From: Gemmatimonadota bacterium
GTDB lineage: Bacteria; Gemmatimonadota; Gemmatimonadetes; Gemmatimonadales; GWC2-71-9
Assembly (NCBI GenBank): GCA_016713435.1
Contig: JADJPD010000001.1
Coordinates: 992,001-1,056,000, forward strand
Direction: 5' to 3'
Length of the DNA stretch: 64,000 bases
Positions 45,342-54,813 of this stretch are shown here, in pieces (within the stretch, counting starts at the first letter, position 1; every line of letters begins with the position of its first letter). Below the pieces are notes generated by a model. That model saw nothing but the letters and a program-made list of their open reading frames with translations, had not been told where the DNA came from and did no database searches. The position numbers and the translations under genes were made by a program.

Positions 45342-45371
45342 TTGACCACCCTCCGTCGCGCGGACTAAGCT
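45342..45371 (+). promoter_or_regulatory. leaderless promoter of the GWxTD lipoprotein gene
   Basis: TTGACC (45342-45347), 18-bp spacer, TAAGCT (45366-45371); the ATG is five bases beyond, so transcription would start at the A of ATG or one or two bases upstream of it. Divergent with the kinase promoter 12 bp away. Confidence 0.6.
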
Positions 45372-45376
45372 AGGAC

Positions 45377-46726
45377 ATGGCCACCCTCACCCGCCTGACC
45401 CGGCACCTGCCGGTCCTCCTCCTTGCCGGCCTGGCCGGTTGCGGCAGCTGGGGTCGCGTCGGCGACGAGCCCCGCCCGCGCGGAGGCGAGACGCTCACCC
45501 AGATCCTCGACATCAACACCGCCTACCGGCGCCTGGGCCGCCTCACGGCGGGGGCGCCGCTGCCGTTCGTGGCCAGCGTGCAGTTCTTCGCCGGCCCCGG
45601 GGACTCGACGGTGGCGGTGGTCGCGATCTCGCTCGAGAACCGCAACCTCCAGTTCCAGCGCGACAACGCCACCTTCGTGGCGCGCTACCGGGTGCAGTTG
45701 AGCGCCCTGCCGGCCTCGGGCGGCGCGCCGGTGCGCATGGCCAAGGACCAGGTGGTGCGGGTGGGCGCCTTCAGCGAGACCCAGCGCAACGACGAGAGCG
45801 TGGTCTACCAGGAGGGCCTCACCCTCCCGCCCGGCGGCTACACAATGGCCGTGGACCTGACGGACCTGGGCATCGGGGCACCGAGCCACGCCGAGGGGAA
45901 GTTCACGGTGCCGGCGTTCGGGCCGGGCACGTTCACCGCGCCGGCGCTCGCCTACCAGGCCAAGGGGCGCGGCAGCCGCACCGCGCCGGTGGCCGTGATC
46001 CTCAACCCGCGGGGCGCGCTGGCCTACGGCGGGGACTCGGCGATCGCCTACGTGGAGGGCTACCGGCTGGCGCCGGGCACCGCGGTGCCGATCCGCCTCG
46101 TGGACGCCAAGGACAGCGTGGTGCTCGACGACACGCTCCACTTCGAGGGCGGGCGGGAGGTGGAGAGCCAGATCGTCCGCTTTGCGCCGAGCACGGTGTC
46201 CCTCGGCGAGCTGCGGCTCACGGCGGGGGCGGGGGACTCGGCCCACGTGACGCGCGCGCTGGTGTCGTTCTCCGCCGGCTGGGTGGTGACCAACTTCGAC
46301 GAGATGATCGGCCTGCTGCGCTACTTCCCGCCCTCGGGCGCGCTCGACTCGCTCCGCAAGGCGCGCGACACCGACAAGGCGCTGGCCTGGCAGGCCTTCT
46401 ACAAGTCCACCGACCCCAACACCGCCACGCCCGTCAACGAGGCGATCGACGCCTATTTCCACCGCCTGGCCATCGCCAACGCGCGCTACCGCGACGAGGG
46501 CGTGCAGGGCTGGCGCACCGACCGGGGCGAGGCCTTCATCCGCATCGGCGATCCCGACGAGATCTACGACGCGAGTCCCACGGCCACCGGCCGCACCATC
46601 CGGTGGATCTACACCCGCTACAACACCGCGCTCTACTTCGTGGACGAGACCGGCTTCGGGCGCTTCAAGCTGACGCCGGGCTCCCGCTCCCAGCTCGAGT
46701 ACATCGCCACGCGCCAGGGCGTCTAG
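45377..46726 (+). CDS. GWxTD-domain lipoprotein
   Basis: 449 residues. Signal with lipobox LAGLAGC (Cys22), so outer- or inner-membrane lipoprotein. Two beta-rich domains (about 40-170 and 185-300), then the diagnostic C-terminal GWxTD domain: KSTDPNTATPVNEAIDAYFHRLAIANARY, GVQGWRTDRGEAFIRIGDPDEIYD near 375-398, IRWIYTRYNTALYFVDETGFGRFKL. This domain is known only as a marker of some Bacteroidota, Acidobacteriota and Gemmatimonadota lineages, function unknown. It is monocistronic, with a leaderless promoter and a palindromic repeat downstream. Confidence 0.92.
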   Translation: MATLTRLTRHLPVLLLAGLAGCGSWGRVGDEPRPRGGETLTQILDINTAYRRLGRLTAGAPLPFVASVQFFAGPGDSTVAVVAISLENRNLQFQRDNATFVARYRVQLSALPASGGAPVRMAKDQVVRVGAFSETQRNDESVVYQEGLTLPPGGYTMAVDLTDLGIGAPSHAEGKFTVPAFGPGTFTAPALAYQAKGRGSRTAPVAVILNPRGALAYGGDSAIAYVEGYRLAPGTAVPIRLVDAKDSVVLDDTLHFEGGREVESQIVRFAPSTVSLGELRLTAGAGDSAHVTRALVSFSAGWVVTNFDEMIGLLRYFPPSGALDSLRKARDTDKALAWQAFYKSTDPNTATPVNEAIDAYFHRLAIANARYRDEGVQGWRTDRGEAFIRIGDPDEIYDASPTATGRTIRWIYTRYNTALYFVDETGFGRFKLTPGSRSQLEYIATRQGV

Positions 46727-46748
46727 GGCGGCTCCGCCGCCCGACACA

Positions 46749-46825
46749 CCCGTAACGGCGGAACTGCGTTCCGCCGTCTCGGATCCTGGCCCCGAGACGG
46801 CGGAGCGCAGCTCCGCCGCTACGGG
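46749..46825. repeat. palindromic repeat, family 2, copy 1
   Basis: 34-bp arms CCCGTAACGGCGGAACTGCG... (46749-46782) and its reverse complement with three changes (46792-46825), separated by 9 bp. Each arm itself contains the near-palindrome GGCGGA(G/A)CTGCG(C/T)TCCGCC. Lies between the GWxTD gene and polA. A relative is at 52325-52410. Confidence 0.75.
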
Positions 46826-46857
46826 CGCCGCGACGGGCAAGCCCGGGGCCGGGCGCT

Positions 46858-46863
46858 TACATT
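46858..46863 (+). promoter_or_regulatory. polA: candidate -10 of near-leaderless polA promoter
   Basis: TACATT, nine bases before the polA ATG, implying a leader of about 2 nt. No clear -35. Confidence 0.35.
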
Positions 46864-46872
46864 ACGCCCCCT

Positions 46873-49698
46873 ATGACGGCCCCCCGCCCCCGCCTCTTCC
46901 TCATTGACGGCTACGCCCTGATCTACCGGGCGTTCTTTGCGCTCATCAGCCGCCCGCTCCGCACCTCCAAGGGGGAAAACACGAGCGCCGCCTGGGGCGT
47001 GGTGAACTTCCTCCTCCGCCTGCGCGAGAAGTACCACCCCGAGTACCTGGCCTGGGTGCACGACGCCGGGGATTCGTTCCGCACCGAGCTGTTCGCCGAG
47101 TACAAGTCCACCCGCGAGAAGCTGGATGAGGAGCTGCAGCAGGAGTTCGACCGCTCGGTGGAGCGGATCGAGCAGCTGCTCGGCGCCTTCAAGGTCCCCG
47201 TGGTGGCCGTGGCCGGCTACGAGGCCGATGACGTGATCGGCACGCTGGCGAAGATGGGCAGCGAGCGCGGCTACGACGTGGTGGTGGTCTCGGGCGACAA
47301 GGACTTCTACCAGCTCATCCGGCCGCACGTGGCGCTGCTCAACCCCGGCCGCGGTGGCCCCGCCGCGGTGGACGAGCAGTGGGTGGACGAGTCCAACGCC
47401 GCCGAGCGCCTCGGCGTGCCGCCGTCGCAGGTGGTGGATTACCTGGCGCTGGTGGGTGACAGCAGCGACAACGTCCCCGGCGTGAAGGGCATCGGCGCCA
47501 AGGGCGCCGTGGAGCTGCTGGCGCAGTTCGGCTCGCTCGAGGCGCTGCTGGCGCGCACGGCCGAGATCAAGGGCAAGCGCGCGCGGGAGGCGCTGGAGCA
47601 GTACGCCGCCGATGCGCGGCTCTCGCAGCGGCTGGTCACCATTCATACCGACGTGCCGGTGACGCTGGACGAGGCCGCGCTCAAGGAGTGCGAGCCGGAC
47701 CGCGAGGCGCTGCTGCGGATCATCGGGGAACTCGAGTTCTACTCGCTCGCCGCGAAGCTGGGCGGGGACGGCGCCGGGGCCCGCGCCGCGGCGCCTGCCC
47801 CCGAGGCGGCGCCGGCGGAAATCGAGGCGCCGCGATCCTCGGGCGCCGTGGCGCTGCCGGAACTGGCGGTGCCGGTGATCACCGATCCCGCCGCACTCCC
47901 GGCCATCCTGGCGGCCCTGCGCGCCGCCCCCCTCGTGGCGCTCGACACCGAGACCAGCTCCCTCGACCCACACTCGGCCGAGCTGATCGGCCTGTCGCTG
48001 GCGGCGAGCCCGGAGGCGGTGTGGTACTTCTCGTTCGGGCACCGGCCGGCGGCGGGGGAGCTGGCGGCGCCGGCCCCGGTGCCCAACCTGCCGCCCCTCA
48101 CCGACCCCGCATGCGCGGGCCTGGTGGCGCTGCTCACCGACCCCGCGGTCCGGAAGGCCGGCCACAACATCAAGTACGACTGGCAGGTGCTCCGCCGCGC
48201 CGGCGTGGAGCTGGCGGGGGTGGCGTACGACTCCATGCTGGCGAGCTTCGTGCTGGACCCGGGGCGCCGCTCCCACGCGCTCGACACCCTGAGCGTGGAG
48301 CACCTGGGCCGCGCCATGCGGCTCTACACCGACCTCACCGGCAAGGGGAAGGCGCAGATCCCCTTCGCCGAGGTGGCGGCGGCGGAGGCCGCGGCCTACT
48401 GCGGCGCCGACAGCGCCACGGTGCTGGCGCTGCACGCGTTCTTCGCGCCGTCGCTCCGGCAGATGGGGCTGGAGCGGCTGCTCGAGACCATCGAGATGCC
48501 GCTGGTGCCGGTGCTGGTGGACATGGAGTGGGACGGGATCCGCATCGACCGGGCACTCTTCAGCCGGCTGGCGCAGGAGCTGACACAGGACCTGGCGGCG
48601 CTGGAGAAGCAGGTCACCGAGGCCGCGGGTGGCGTCCAGTTCAACCTGAACAGCCCCAAGCAGCTCGCGGTGCTCCTCTTCGACAAGCAGCAGCTGCCGG
48701 TGCTCAAGAAGACCAAGACCGGCCCCTCGACCGACGCGGACGTGCTGGAGCAGCTGGCGGCCATGGGGCACAAGGTGCCCGAGCTCATCCTGCAGTACCG
48801 CGAGGTGCAGAAGCTCAAGAGCACCTACGTGGAGGTGCTGCCCCAGTCGGTGCACCGGGACACCGGGCGCATCCACACCAGCTTCAGCCAGATCGGCGCG
48901 GCCACGGGGCGGCTGAGCTCGTCGGATCCCAACCTGCAGAACATCCCCGTGCGCACCGAGCGCGGGCGCGAGCTCCGCAAGGGGTTCGTGCCGGCGGACG
49001 GGTGCCGGTTCATCGTGGCGGACTACTCCCAGATCGAGCTGCGCCTGATGGCGCACCTCTCCGGCGACCCGGCCTTCGTCACGGCGTTCCGGCAGGGCGG
49101 GGACATCCACCGGCAGACCGCGGCGGTCATCTTCGGCGTGCCGCTGGCCGAGGTGACGTCCGAGATGCGCGCCCGGGCCAAGACCATCAACTTCGGCACC
49201 ATCTACGGGCAGGGGCCGTTTGCCCTCTCCAAGCAGCTGGGCATCTCGCAGGACGATGCCCGGCAGTTCATCCAGCAGTACTTCGAGCGCTTCGCGGGGG
49301 TGCGGGCCTACCTGGACGCCACCGTGCGGCAGGCGCGGGAGCACGGGTACGTGGAGACGCTGTTCGGGCGGCGGCGCTACATTCCGGAGATCAACGACCG
49401 TAATTTCAACATGCGCGCCTTCGGGGAGCGCACGGCCCAGAACTCCCCGCTGCAGGGCTCCGCCGCCGACCTCATCAAGATCGCCATGATCCGCATCCAT
49501 GCCGCGCTGCGGTCGGAGCGGATGGCCACGAAGCTCCTGCTCCAGGTCCACGACGAACTGGTGCTCGAGGCGCCCGAGGCGGAGGTGACGCGGGCGGTGG
49601 CGCTGGTGAAGACCCACATGGAAGGCGCGGCCGAGCTCACGGTGCCGCTGGTGGTGGACGTCGGGGTGGGCCCCAACTGGCTGGAGGCAAAACAGTGA
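46873..49698 (+). CDS. polA: DNA polymerase I
   Basis: 941 residues, all three domains. 5' nuclease 1-~300 (FLIDGYALIYRAFFAL, AGYEADDVIGTLA, VVVSGDKDFYQL, GDSSDNVPGVKGIGAKGA). Linker Ala/Pro-rich. Active 3'-5' exonuclease (D358-T-E360 in LDTETSSLD; HNIKYDWQVL; AAAYCGADSATV), unlike Taq-type enzymes. Polymerase: motif A D717YSQIELRLMA, motif B KTINFGTIYGQG near 771, motif C VHDELV near 893. Used for Okazaki-fragment maturation and repair. Its stop overlaps the next gene start (GTGA). Confidence 0.98.
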   Translation: MTAPRPRLFLIDGYALIYRAFFALISRPLRTSKGENTSAAWGVVNFLLRLREKYHPEYLAWVHDAGDSFRTELFAEYKSTREKLDEELQQEFDRSVERIEQLLGAFKVPVVAVAGYEADDVIGTLAKMGSERGYDVVVVSGDKDFYQLIRPHVALLNPGRGGPAAVDEQWVDESNAAERLGVPPSQVVDYLALVGDSSDNVPGVKGIGAKGAVELLAQFGSLEALLARTAEIKGKRAREALEQYAADARLSQRLVTIHTDVPVTLDEAALKECEPDREALLRIIGELEFYSLAAKLGGDGAGARAAAPAPEAAPAEIEAPRSSGAVALPELAVPVITDPAALPAILAALRAAPLVALDTETSSLDPHSAELIGLSLAASPEAVWYFSFGHRPAAGELAAPAPVPNLPPLTDPACAGLVALLTDPAVRKAGHNIKYDWQVLRRAGVELAGVAYDSMLASFVLDPGRRSHALDTLSVEHLGRAMRLYTDLTGKGKAQIPFAEVAAAEAAAYCGADSATVLALHAFFAPSLRQMGLERLLETIEMPLVPVLVDMEWDGIRIDRALFSRLAQELTQDLAALEKQVTEAAGGVQFNLNSPKQLAVLLFDKQQLPVLKKTKTGPSTDADVLEQLAAMGHKVPELILQYREVQKLKSTYVEVLPQSVHRDTGRIHTSFSQIGAATGRLSSSDPNLQNIPVRTERGRELRKGFVPADGCRFIVADYSQIELRLMAHLSGDPAFVTAFRQGGDIHRQTAAVIFGVPLAEVTSEMRARAKTINFGTIYGQGPFALSKQLGISQDDARQFIQQYFERFAGVRAYLDATVRQAREHGYVETLFGRRRYIPEINDRNFNMRAFGERTAQNSPLQGSAADLIKIAMIRIHAALRSERMATKLLLQVHDELVLEAPEAEVTRAVALVKTHMEGAAELTVPLVVDVGVGPNWLEAKQ

Positions 49699-50069
49699 CG
49701 CGTCGCGGCTTCACGTTCATCGAGATCCTGGTGGTGATGATCGTCATCGGCATCCTCGCCACCCTGGCCTTCGCCCGGCTGCAGAGCAGCAAGGAGAAGG
49801 GGACGGTGGCCAGCATGACGTCCGACCTGCGCGCGGTGGCCGAGGAGCAGGAGGCGTACTACTTCCAGCACCGGGTGTACGCGCCGGCCACCGACTCGCT
49901 CAACCCCAACTACTCCCCCGGCAACGTGGTGACCATCACCGAGGCGAGTCCCGGCGGGTGGTCGGCCAACGTGAGCAACCCCTCCACCCCGAAGCGCTGC
50001 TTCATCGTGGTGGGGAACGCGGCCCCGCAGGGCACCGCCGTGAACGACGGCCTGATCAGCTGCTCCTGA
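49695..50069 (+). CDS. type IV pilin-like (pseudopilin) protein
   Basis: 124 residues, GTG start overlapping the polA stop (GTGA), an unusual partner. Very short leader MTRRG with prepilin peptidase site G/FTFIE (Phe +1, Glu +5), followed by the hydrophobic alpha-1 (FTFIEILVVMIVIGILATLAFARL). A globular part has AEEQEAYYFQHRVYAP, typical of type II secretion/type IV minor pilins, and two Cys (KRCFIVVG, LISCS) that can form a disulfide loop near the C-terminus. It must be processed by a peptidase not encoded here. Assembly genes are absent from the window. Confidence 0.88.
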   Translation: MTRRGFTFIEILVVMIVIGILATLAFARLQSSKEKGTVASMTSDLRAVAEEQEAYYFQHRVYAPATDSLNPNYSPGNVVTITEASPGGWSANVSNPSTPKRCFIVVGNAAPQGTAVNDGLISCS

Positions 50070-50095
50070 CGCCGGGCGCGCCGGGCGAGAACGAA

Positions 50096-50126
50096 ACGGG
50101 CCGCCTCCCCTGGGGAGGCGGCCCGT
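50096..50126. terminator. bidirectional hairpin terminator
   Basis: 15-nt arms ACGGGCCGCCTCCCC and GGGGAGGCGGCCCGT around a single T (the apex opens to form the loop). Between convergent pilin and beta-helix genes. No U-tract. Confidence 0.75.
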
Positions 50127-50142
50127 GGTGCATCCGGACCCG

Positions 50143-52308
50143 TCAGTCGGCGGCGCGCGCCACCAGCACCTGCAGCTCGGTCCAGCCGTCCACCTGGTAG
50201 TACTCCACCCGCAGCCGGTGCCGCCCGCCGGAGAGCGGCACCTCGTCCACGATGGACTCGTGCGGGGCCCAGCGATCGATCACCAGCCGCCCATCGAGCC
50301 AGACCCGGATCCCGTCGTCGCTGATGGCGCGGAGGACGTACCTGCCACCAGGCAGCTTCACGTCGGTCTCGGCGTGGGCGCCCCACCGCTCGAGGGGGAT
50401 GCCCGTCACGGTGGGGCGGTACCACATCCACTCGAGCGGCTGCGGCGGCGGCTCCACCAGCGCGGGGCCGGCCAGGCGGGCCTGGAAGGCGGTGGTGTCG
50501 CTGCGCGGATCGCTGGTGGAGTCCCACGCCACCACCTTCACCCGCCAGGCGCCGAGCGGCTGGAAGTGCGCGTAGCGGAAGCGCACCGGCTGCCCCGCCT
50601 CCCGCACCACGCCGCGGGGCGAGACGGTGCGGGCCCCGCGGTACTCGAGCTCCACCGCCCAGTCGCTCGTGGCGTCGGACCGGGGCGTCACCACCAGCGT
50701 ATCGCCCATGGCGCCCTCGGTGGCGGAGAGGGTGGCGACGCCGCGCCTGCCCACCACCCGCCACCGGCCCGCGGGGCCGAGGACCTGGAGGCGCAGCGGA
50801 TTCCCGTCGCGTCGCCCGGCGGGCCAGAGCTTCGGGGACTGCCAATCGTAGGGGCCCCACTCATCCACGATGATGGTCTGGCGGCCGCGGCGGGCATCGT
50901 CGGCCAGGAAAGGGAGCTGGCCGTCGGCGCGCTGCGGGGCCGCGTCCCACGCCCCTCGCACCAGGCCCTGGGCACGCCCGCGCTGCGCGGAGTAGCCCGC
51001 GGTGTCCACCTCGAGGCCGGTGCTGTCGCCCTTGAGCGCGCGGGCGGTGTCCACCGCCTCGAGCACGTTGCCCGCCAGCACCATCCCCGTGGTGGCCTCG
51101 GCGCGGAGCGCCACGCGAGTGCGGGTGAAGCGATTGCCGGCGATGTCCCAGTCGCGGCTCCGGGTGTCGCGGTACCTGGGATAGCCCCAGTCGGAGGGCT
51201 CGATGGGGTTCCACCAGAGGCGGATGGCGGTGGTGTCGCCGCGGAAGTCGTTGCCCACGACGTGATTGTCCTGCCCATGCTCGATGGCGATGGCAATGCG
51301 GTTGTCGCGGAAGTCGTTGCCCACGATCCACGAGCCGTAGCTGTACCCGCCCCAGAGCCCGTGCGTGCTCCCCCACACCCGGTTGGCGATGAACCGGTTC
51401 CGCGAGAACGTGGCCTCCATGCCGTTGGTGGGGGCGTGGGAGAAATCGTTGGCGAGGAACAGGTTGTCGTTGGAGCCGCCGAGGCCGCCGTCCATGGTGG
51501 ACTGGCCGGCCCACAGGAAGAGGCCGTCACCGCCGTGGGTCATGGAGTTGTAGGCCACGACGTTGTGCGAGCTCTGCTCGAACATGAGCAGCGCGGCCGA
51601 GTCCTGCCCGCGCTGGTAGAAGCCGTAGCTCGAGCCCCGGACGCAGTAGTCCACCCGGTTGTGGCGGATCCGGTTGTAGCTGGCGCGGTAGAGGCCGATG
51701 CCGACGCCCGACAGGAAGGAGAAGTCGTTGTTCCAGATCTCGAGCTTCGTGCTGCGCACCAGCAGGAGGCCGTTCATGCCCTGCCGCACGGTGTTGCCGC
51801 TCAGGGACCCGCCGGTGACGTCCACCAGGTAGAAGCCGGCGCCGTAGCGCAGCCACTCGTCCTGCTCGTTGTGATGGTAGTAGAGCCAGTCCACCAGGCT
51901 CTCGTGCTCCACCACGCTGTGGAGGCGGGGCTTCCAGTTGTGGCTGGCGTCGTTGCCGGTGAGCGTGAGGTCGTGGGTGCCGCGGGCCAGCACCGCCACC
52001 TTGTAGCCGCGGAGCGTGGCGCCGCGCACGGTGACGCGGGTGCCACCCTCGATGCGGAGGGCGGTGCCCTGGAACCCGTCGGGCGGCCCGGCGGGATCGC
52101 CGCCCTCGAGGATGACGCCCGTCAGGTCCACGTCCAGGCTGTCGCCGCGGATGGTGAGGATGGGGGTCGTGTCGCGCGCGGGGAGGCGGTAGCGGCCGGG
52201 CTGGAAGCGGGTGGAGGTGGTGATCACCATCCCGGCGCGCGGGACCACGGGGGCCTGCTGCGCGGCGAGCGGGGCGGCCAGGAGGAGCGCAAGGAGGGCA
52301 GGGCGCAT
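50143..52308 (-). CDS. secreted right-handed beta-helix protein with PA14-like domain
   Basis: 721 residues from the ATG at 52308 (signal MRPALLALLLAAPLAAQQ). About 90-420: parallel beta-helix with NosD/CASH-like repeats (LTLTGNDASHNWK, LEIWNNDFSFLSGVGIGLY, YNRIRHNRVDYCV, HNVVAYNSMTHGGDGLFLW, NDNLFLANDFSHAPTNGMEA, NDFRGDTTAIRLWW), typical of carbohydrate-active or polysaccharide-lyase-like proteins. The last ~100 residues resemble PA14 (ISDDGIRVWLDGRLVIDRW, RHRLRVEYYQVDGWTELQV), a carbohydrate-binding module. The function is therefore probably glycan recognition/processing outside the cytoplasm. Separated from the downstream MMPL by a palindromic repeat. Confidence 0.85.
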   Translation of the reverse strand: MRPALLALLLAAPLAAQQAPVVPRAGMVITTSTRFQPGRYRLPARDTTPILTIRGDSLDVDLTGVILEGGDPAGPPDGFQGTALRIEGGTRVTVRGATLRGYKVAVLARGTHDLTLTGNDASHNWKPRLHSVVEHESLVDWLYYHHNEQDEWLRYGAGFYLVDVTGGSLSGNTVRQGMNGLLLVRSTKLEIWNNDFSFLSGVGIGLYRASYNRIRHNRVDYCVRGSSYGFYQRGQDSAALLMFEQSSHNVVAYNSMTHGGDGLFLWAGQSTMDGGLGGSNDNLFLANDFSHAPTNGMEATFSRNRFIANRVWGSTHGLWGGYSYGSWIVGNDFRDNRIAIAIEHGQDNHVVGNDFRGDTTAIRLWWNPIEPSDWGYPRYRDTRSRDWDIAGNRFTRTRVALRAEATTGMVLAGNVLEAVDTARALKGDSTGLEVDTAGYSAQRGRAQGLVRGAWDAAPQRADGQLPFLADDARRGRQTIIVDEWGPYDWQSPKLWPAGRRDGNPLRLQVLGPAGRWRVVGRRGVATLSATEGAMGDTLVVTPRSDATSDWAVELEYRGARTVSPRGVVREAGQPVRFRYAHFQPLGAWRVKVVAWDSTSDPRSDTTAFQARLAGPALVEPPPQPLEWMWYRPTVTGIPLERWGAHAETDVKLPGGRYVLRAISDDGIRVWLDGRLVIDRWAPHESIVDEVPLSGGRHRLRVEYYQVDGWTELQVLVARAAD

Positions 52309-52324
52309 CGGGGAAAGCTCCCGT

Positions 52325-52410
52325 GGCGGCGGAGCTGCGCTCCGCCGACTGGATTTCCAGGATCGCGCGCAAAGGTCCTGATCGAGCCGGCGGAGCGCAG
52401 CGCCGCCGCT
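52325..52410. repeat. palindromic repeat, family 2, copy 2
   Basis: GGCGGCGGAGCTGCGCTCCGCCG (52325-52347, given here as a 23-bp arm in two overlapping halves) and CCGGCGGAGCGCAGCGCCGCCGCT (52387-52410) share the core of the 46.75 kb copy, with a longer 39-bp middle. Lies between the beta-helix and MMPL genes. Confidence 0.65.
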
Positions 52411-52429
52411 CCGCACGCACGCGCGGGGG

Positions 52430-54694
52430 CTAGCGCGGCTTGCGGCGCACGCCCGGCCACCAGTTCCACTGGCCCGCCAGGTGCATGAAGGCGGGCACCA
52501 GCACCATGCGGATGATCGTGGCGTCGAGCAGGACCGCCACCGCCAGGCCGAAGCCCAGGAACTGCATGGCCAGCACCCGCGCAAAGGCGAAGACACCGAA
52601 GACGAGGATCATGATGAGCGCGGCGCTCGTGATCACCGAGGCCGTGGCCGAGAGGCCCTCCTCGGTGGCGCTCGCGTTGTCGCCCGTCTTGTCGAACGCC
52701 TCCTTGACCCGGGCCAGCAGGAACACCTCGTAGTCCATGCTGAGCCCGAACACCACCGCGAACACCAGCACCGGCACCACCACGAAGATCGCCGAGGTGG
52801 GCCCGTCCAGGTGGAAGAGGCCCGCGCCGAGCCCGTGCTGGAACACCAGCACGATGAGGCCGAAGGTGGCGCTCACCGAGAGGGTGTTCATGATCACCGC
52901 CTTGATCGGCACCAGCACCGAGCGGAACACCAGCGCCAGCATCACCGCCGTGGTGGCCAGGATGCCGAAGACCAGCACCGGGAAGCGGTCCAGCAGCATC
53001 TCCTGCAGGTCGAGCGCGCCCGCGGTGTAGCCGCCCACCAGGATGGTGGCGTTCTTGAGCTGCTTGGGGCGCGCCGAGTCGGCCAGGATGCGGGCGCGCT
53101 TGGAGACGTCCATGCCGCTGGTGAGGCTGGTGGTGTCGCCCAGGATCACGTCGAGGACGGCCACGCGCTGGTCGGTGCTCAGGTAGGCGTCGATGAAGTC
53201 GCCGTACTCCTGCCGGGCGATGGACAGGTCGCTGTAGAGGATGGAATACTGCAGCAGCGAGGTGCCGGGCTCGAGGTCCACGATGCTCCGCACCTGCGTC
53301 ACGCGCGGGTCGGCGCGGAGCGAGTCGGAGAGGGTGCGGAGGCCGCGGAGCGCCGCCGTGCTGGTGGCCCGCTCCCCCTCGGGAAACTCCACCACCACCT
53401 TGACCGGCAGGATGATGTTCGAGACGCCCATCCGGTCCAGCGCGGCCACGCCCTGGCCCGCCTCGGTGGCCGCCGGCCACCAGTTGCGCGAGGGCAGGCC
53501 GACCTTGATCCAGAACACCGGCAGCGTGAGCAGCGCCACGATGGCCCCGCCGATGCTGAGCGCCCGGAGCGGATGCCGCGACAGCCCGCGCGCCCAGCGC
53601 TCCCACGCCCCGGGCGCGTGGTACCACGTGAGCCGCCGCGCCAGCCACCTCGGCCGGTCGATCTGCCGGCCCAGCACCGCCAGCAGCGCCGGCAGCAGCG
53701 TGGTGGAGAGCGCCATGGCCACCGCCACCACCACGAGGCCGCCGATGCCCACGCTCTGCGTCTCCACCAGCGGCGTGAAGAGGAGCGCGGCAAAGCCCAC
53801 CACCACCGTCATCCCCGAGGTGAGCACCGCCACGCCGGCGGTGCTCAGCGCGCGCGCGGCGGCCTCGCGCCGGCGCAGGCCCTTGTTCAGCTCCTCGCGG
53901 AACCGGGTCACGATCAGCAGCGAGTAATCGATCCCCACCCCGAGGCCGAGCATCGTCGTCATGTTGAGGACGAAGATGGACATCGGCGTGTACTGCGAGA
54001 GGACCACCACCACCGCCAGCGTCACCCAGATGGCCAGGAACCCCACGATGAGCGGCAGCACCGCCGCCACCAGCGCGCCGAAGGCCAGCAGCAGGATGCC
54101 CGCGGTGAGCGGCAGCAGCCGCACCTCGCCCTCGCGGCTGTCGGCGGCGGAGACCTGCTTGATGTCGAGGTCGAGCGGCGAGCGGCCGGTGACGTGCACC
54201 CGGTGCGTGGTGCTGTCCACGCGCGCCGCGCGCAGGGCCTGCGCCACCAGCCGGCGGGCGGGCACCACGAGGCGCTGCACGCTGTCCCCGCTGGGCGCGT
54301 CGATGGCCAGGCCCACGAATGTGGCCGTGCCGTCCGCGCTCCGGAACGTGGAGTCGCCGGTGCTCCGGAAGCTGGCGATGGTCGAGACCCAGGGCTGGTG
54401 CTCGAACGCCGCGATGAGGCTGTCGAGGAACACCGAGGTGGGCGCGCTGTCCACCGACGCGGGCGCCTCGATGGTCACCACGAAGATGTCGTTGAGGGGC
54501 TTCCCGAAGCGCTCGCGGATGGTCTGCTCGGCGGCGCGGCTCTCGGTGAGCGCCTTGCTGCCGCCGGAGACGTTGAGCACCTGCACCACCTGCGGCGACT
54601 TGGCCGCTGCCAGCCAGCCCACCACCGCCCAGAAGACGATGATGACCCAGCGCCAGCGGATCAGGGCCCGCGAGATGGGGGACTCGACGTGCAG
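52430..54694 (-). CDS. MMPL-family RND transporter, probable CTG start
   Basis: 754 residues if started at CTG 54694; the first GTG (54625) would lose the first TM helix. Two MMPL-type halves, each with one TM, an extracytoplasmic loop and five TMs: LLPLTAGILLLAFGALVAAVLPLIVGFL..., GLGVGIDYSLLIVTRFREELNKG (the conserved GxxxDY motif), second half GLSMDYEVFLLARVKEAFDKTG. Exporter of lipids or hydrophobic compounds. CTG has GGAG six bases upstream and no ATG/GTG/TTG exists in frame before the stop at 54709. The downstream beta-helix gene may be co-transcribed. Confidence 0.85.
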   Translation of the reverse strand: MHVESPISRALIRWRWVIIVFWAVVGWLAAAKSPQVVQVLNVSGGSKALTESRAAEQTIRERFGKPLNDIFVVTIEAPASVDSAPTSVFLDSLIAAFEHQPWVSTIASFRSTGDSTFRSADGTATFVGLAIDAPSGDSVQRLVVPARRLVAQALRAARVDSTTHRVHVTGRSPLDLDIKQVSAADSREGEVRLLPLTAGILLLAFGALVAAVLPLIVGFLAIWVTLAVVVVLSQYTPMSIFVLNMTTMLGLGVGIDYSLLIVTRFREELNKGLRRREAAARALSTAGVAVLTSGMTVVVGFAALLFTPLVETQSVGIGGLVVVAVAMALSTTLLPALLAVLGRQIDRPRWLARRLTWYHAPGAWERWARGLSRHPLRALSIGGAIVALLTLPVFWIKVGLPSRNWWPAATEAGQGVAALDRMGVSNIILPVKVVVEFPEGERATSTAALRGLRTLSDSLRADPRVTQVRSIVDLEPGTSLLQYSILYSDLSIARQEYGDFIDAYLSTDQRVAVLDVILGDTTSLTSGMDVSKRARILADSARPKQLKNATILVGGYTAGALDLQEMLLDRFPVLVFGILATTAVMLALVFRSVLVPIKAVIMNTLSVSATFGLIVLVFQHGLGAGLFHLDGPTSAIFVVVPVLVFAVVFGLSMDYEVFLLARVKEAFDKTGDNASATEEGLSATASVITSAALIMILVFGVFAFARVLAMQFLGFGLAVAVLLDATIIRMVLVPAFMHLAGQWNWWPGVRRKPR

Positions 54695-54813
54695 GAAGCG
54701 CTCCGGCTACGGGCGGATGGCGGGGGCAGACGTGGGCGAAAACCTAGGGGCCCCTCCCCCGTGACGCCAGCCATAGCGAGGGCGCGGGCCATCCCCCGAT
54801 ATTCGAGGTCGTC

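Noticed and set aside
50125..52488. Long plus-strand frame opposite the beta-helix gene
   Set aside because: Antisense shadow; low complexity His/Arg/Val composition and no start context.
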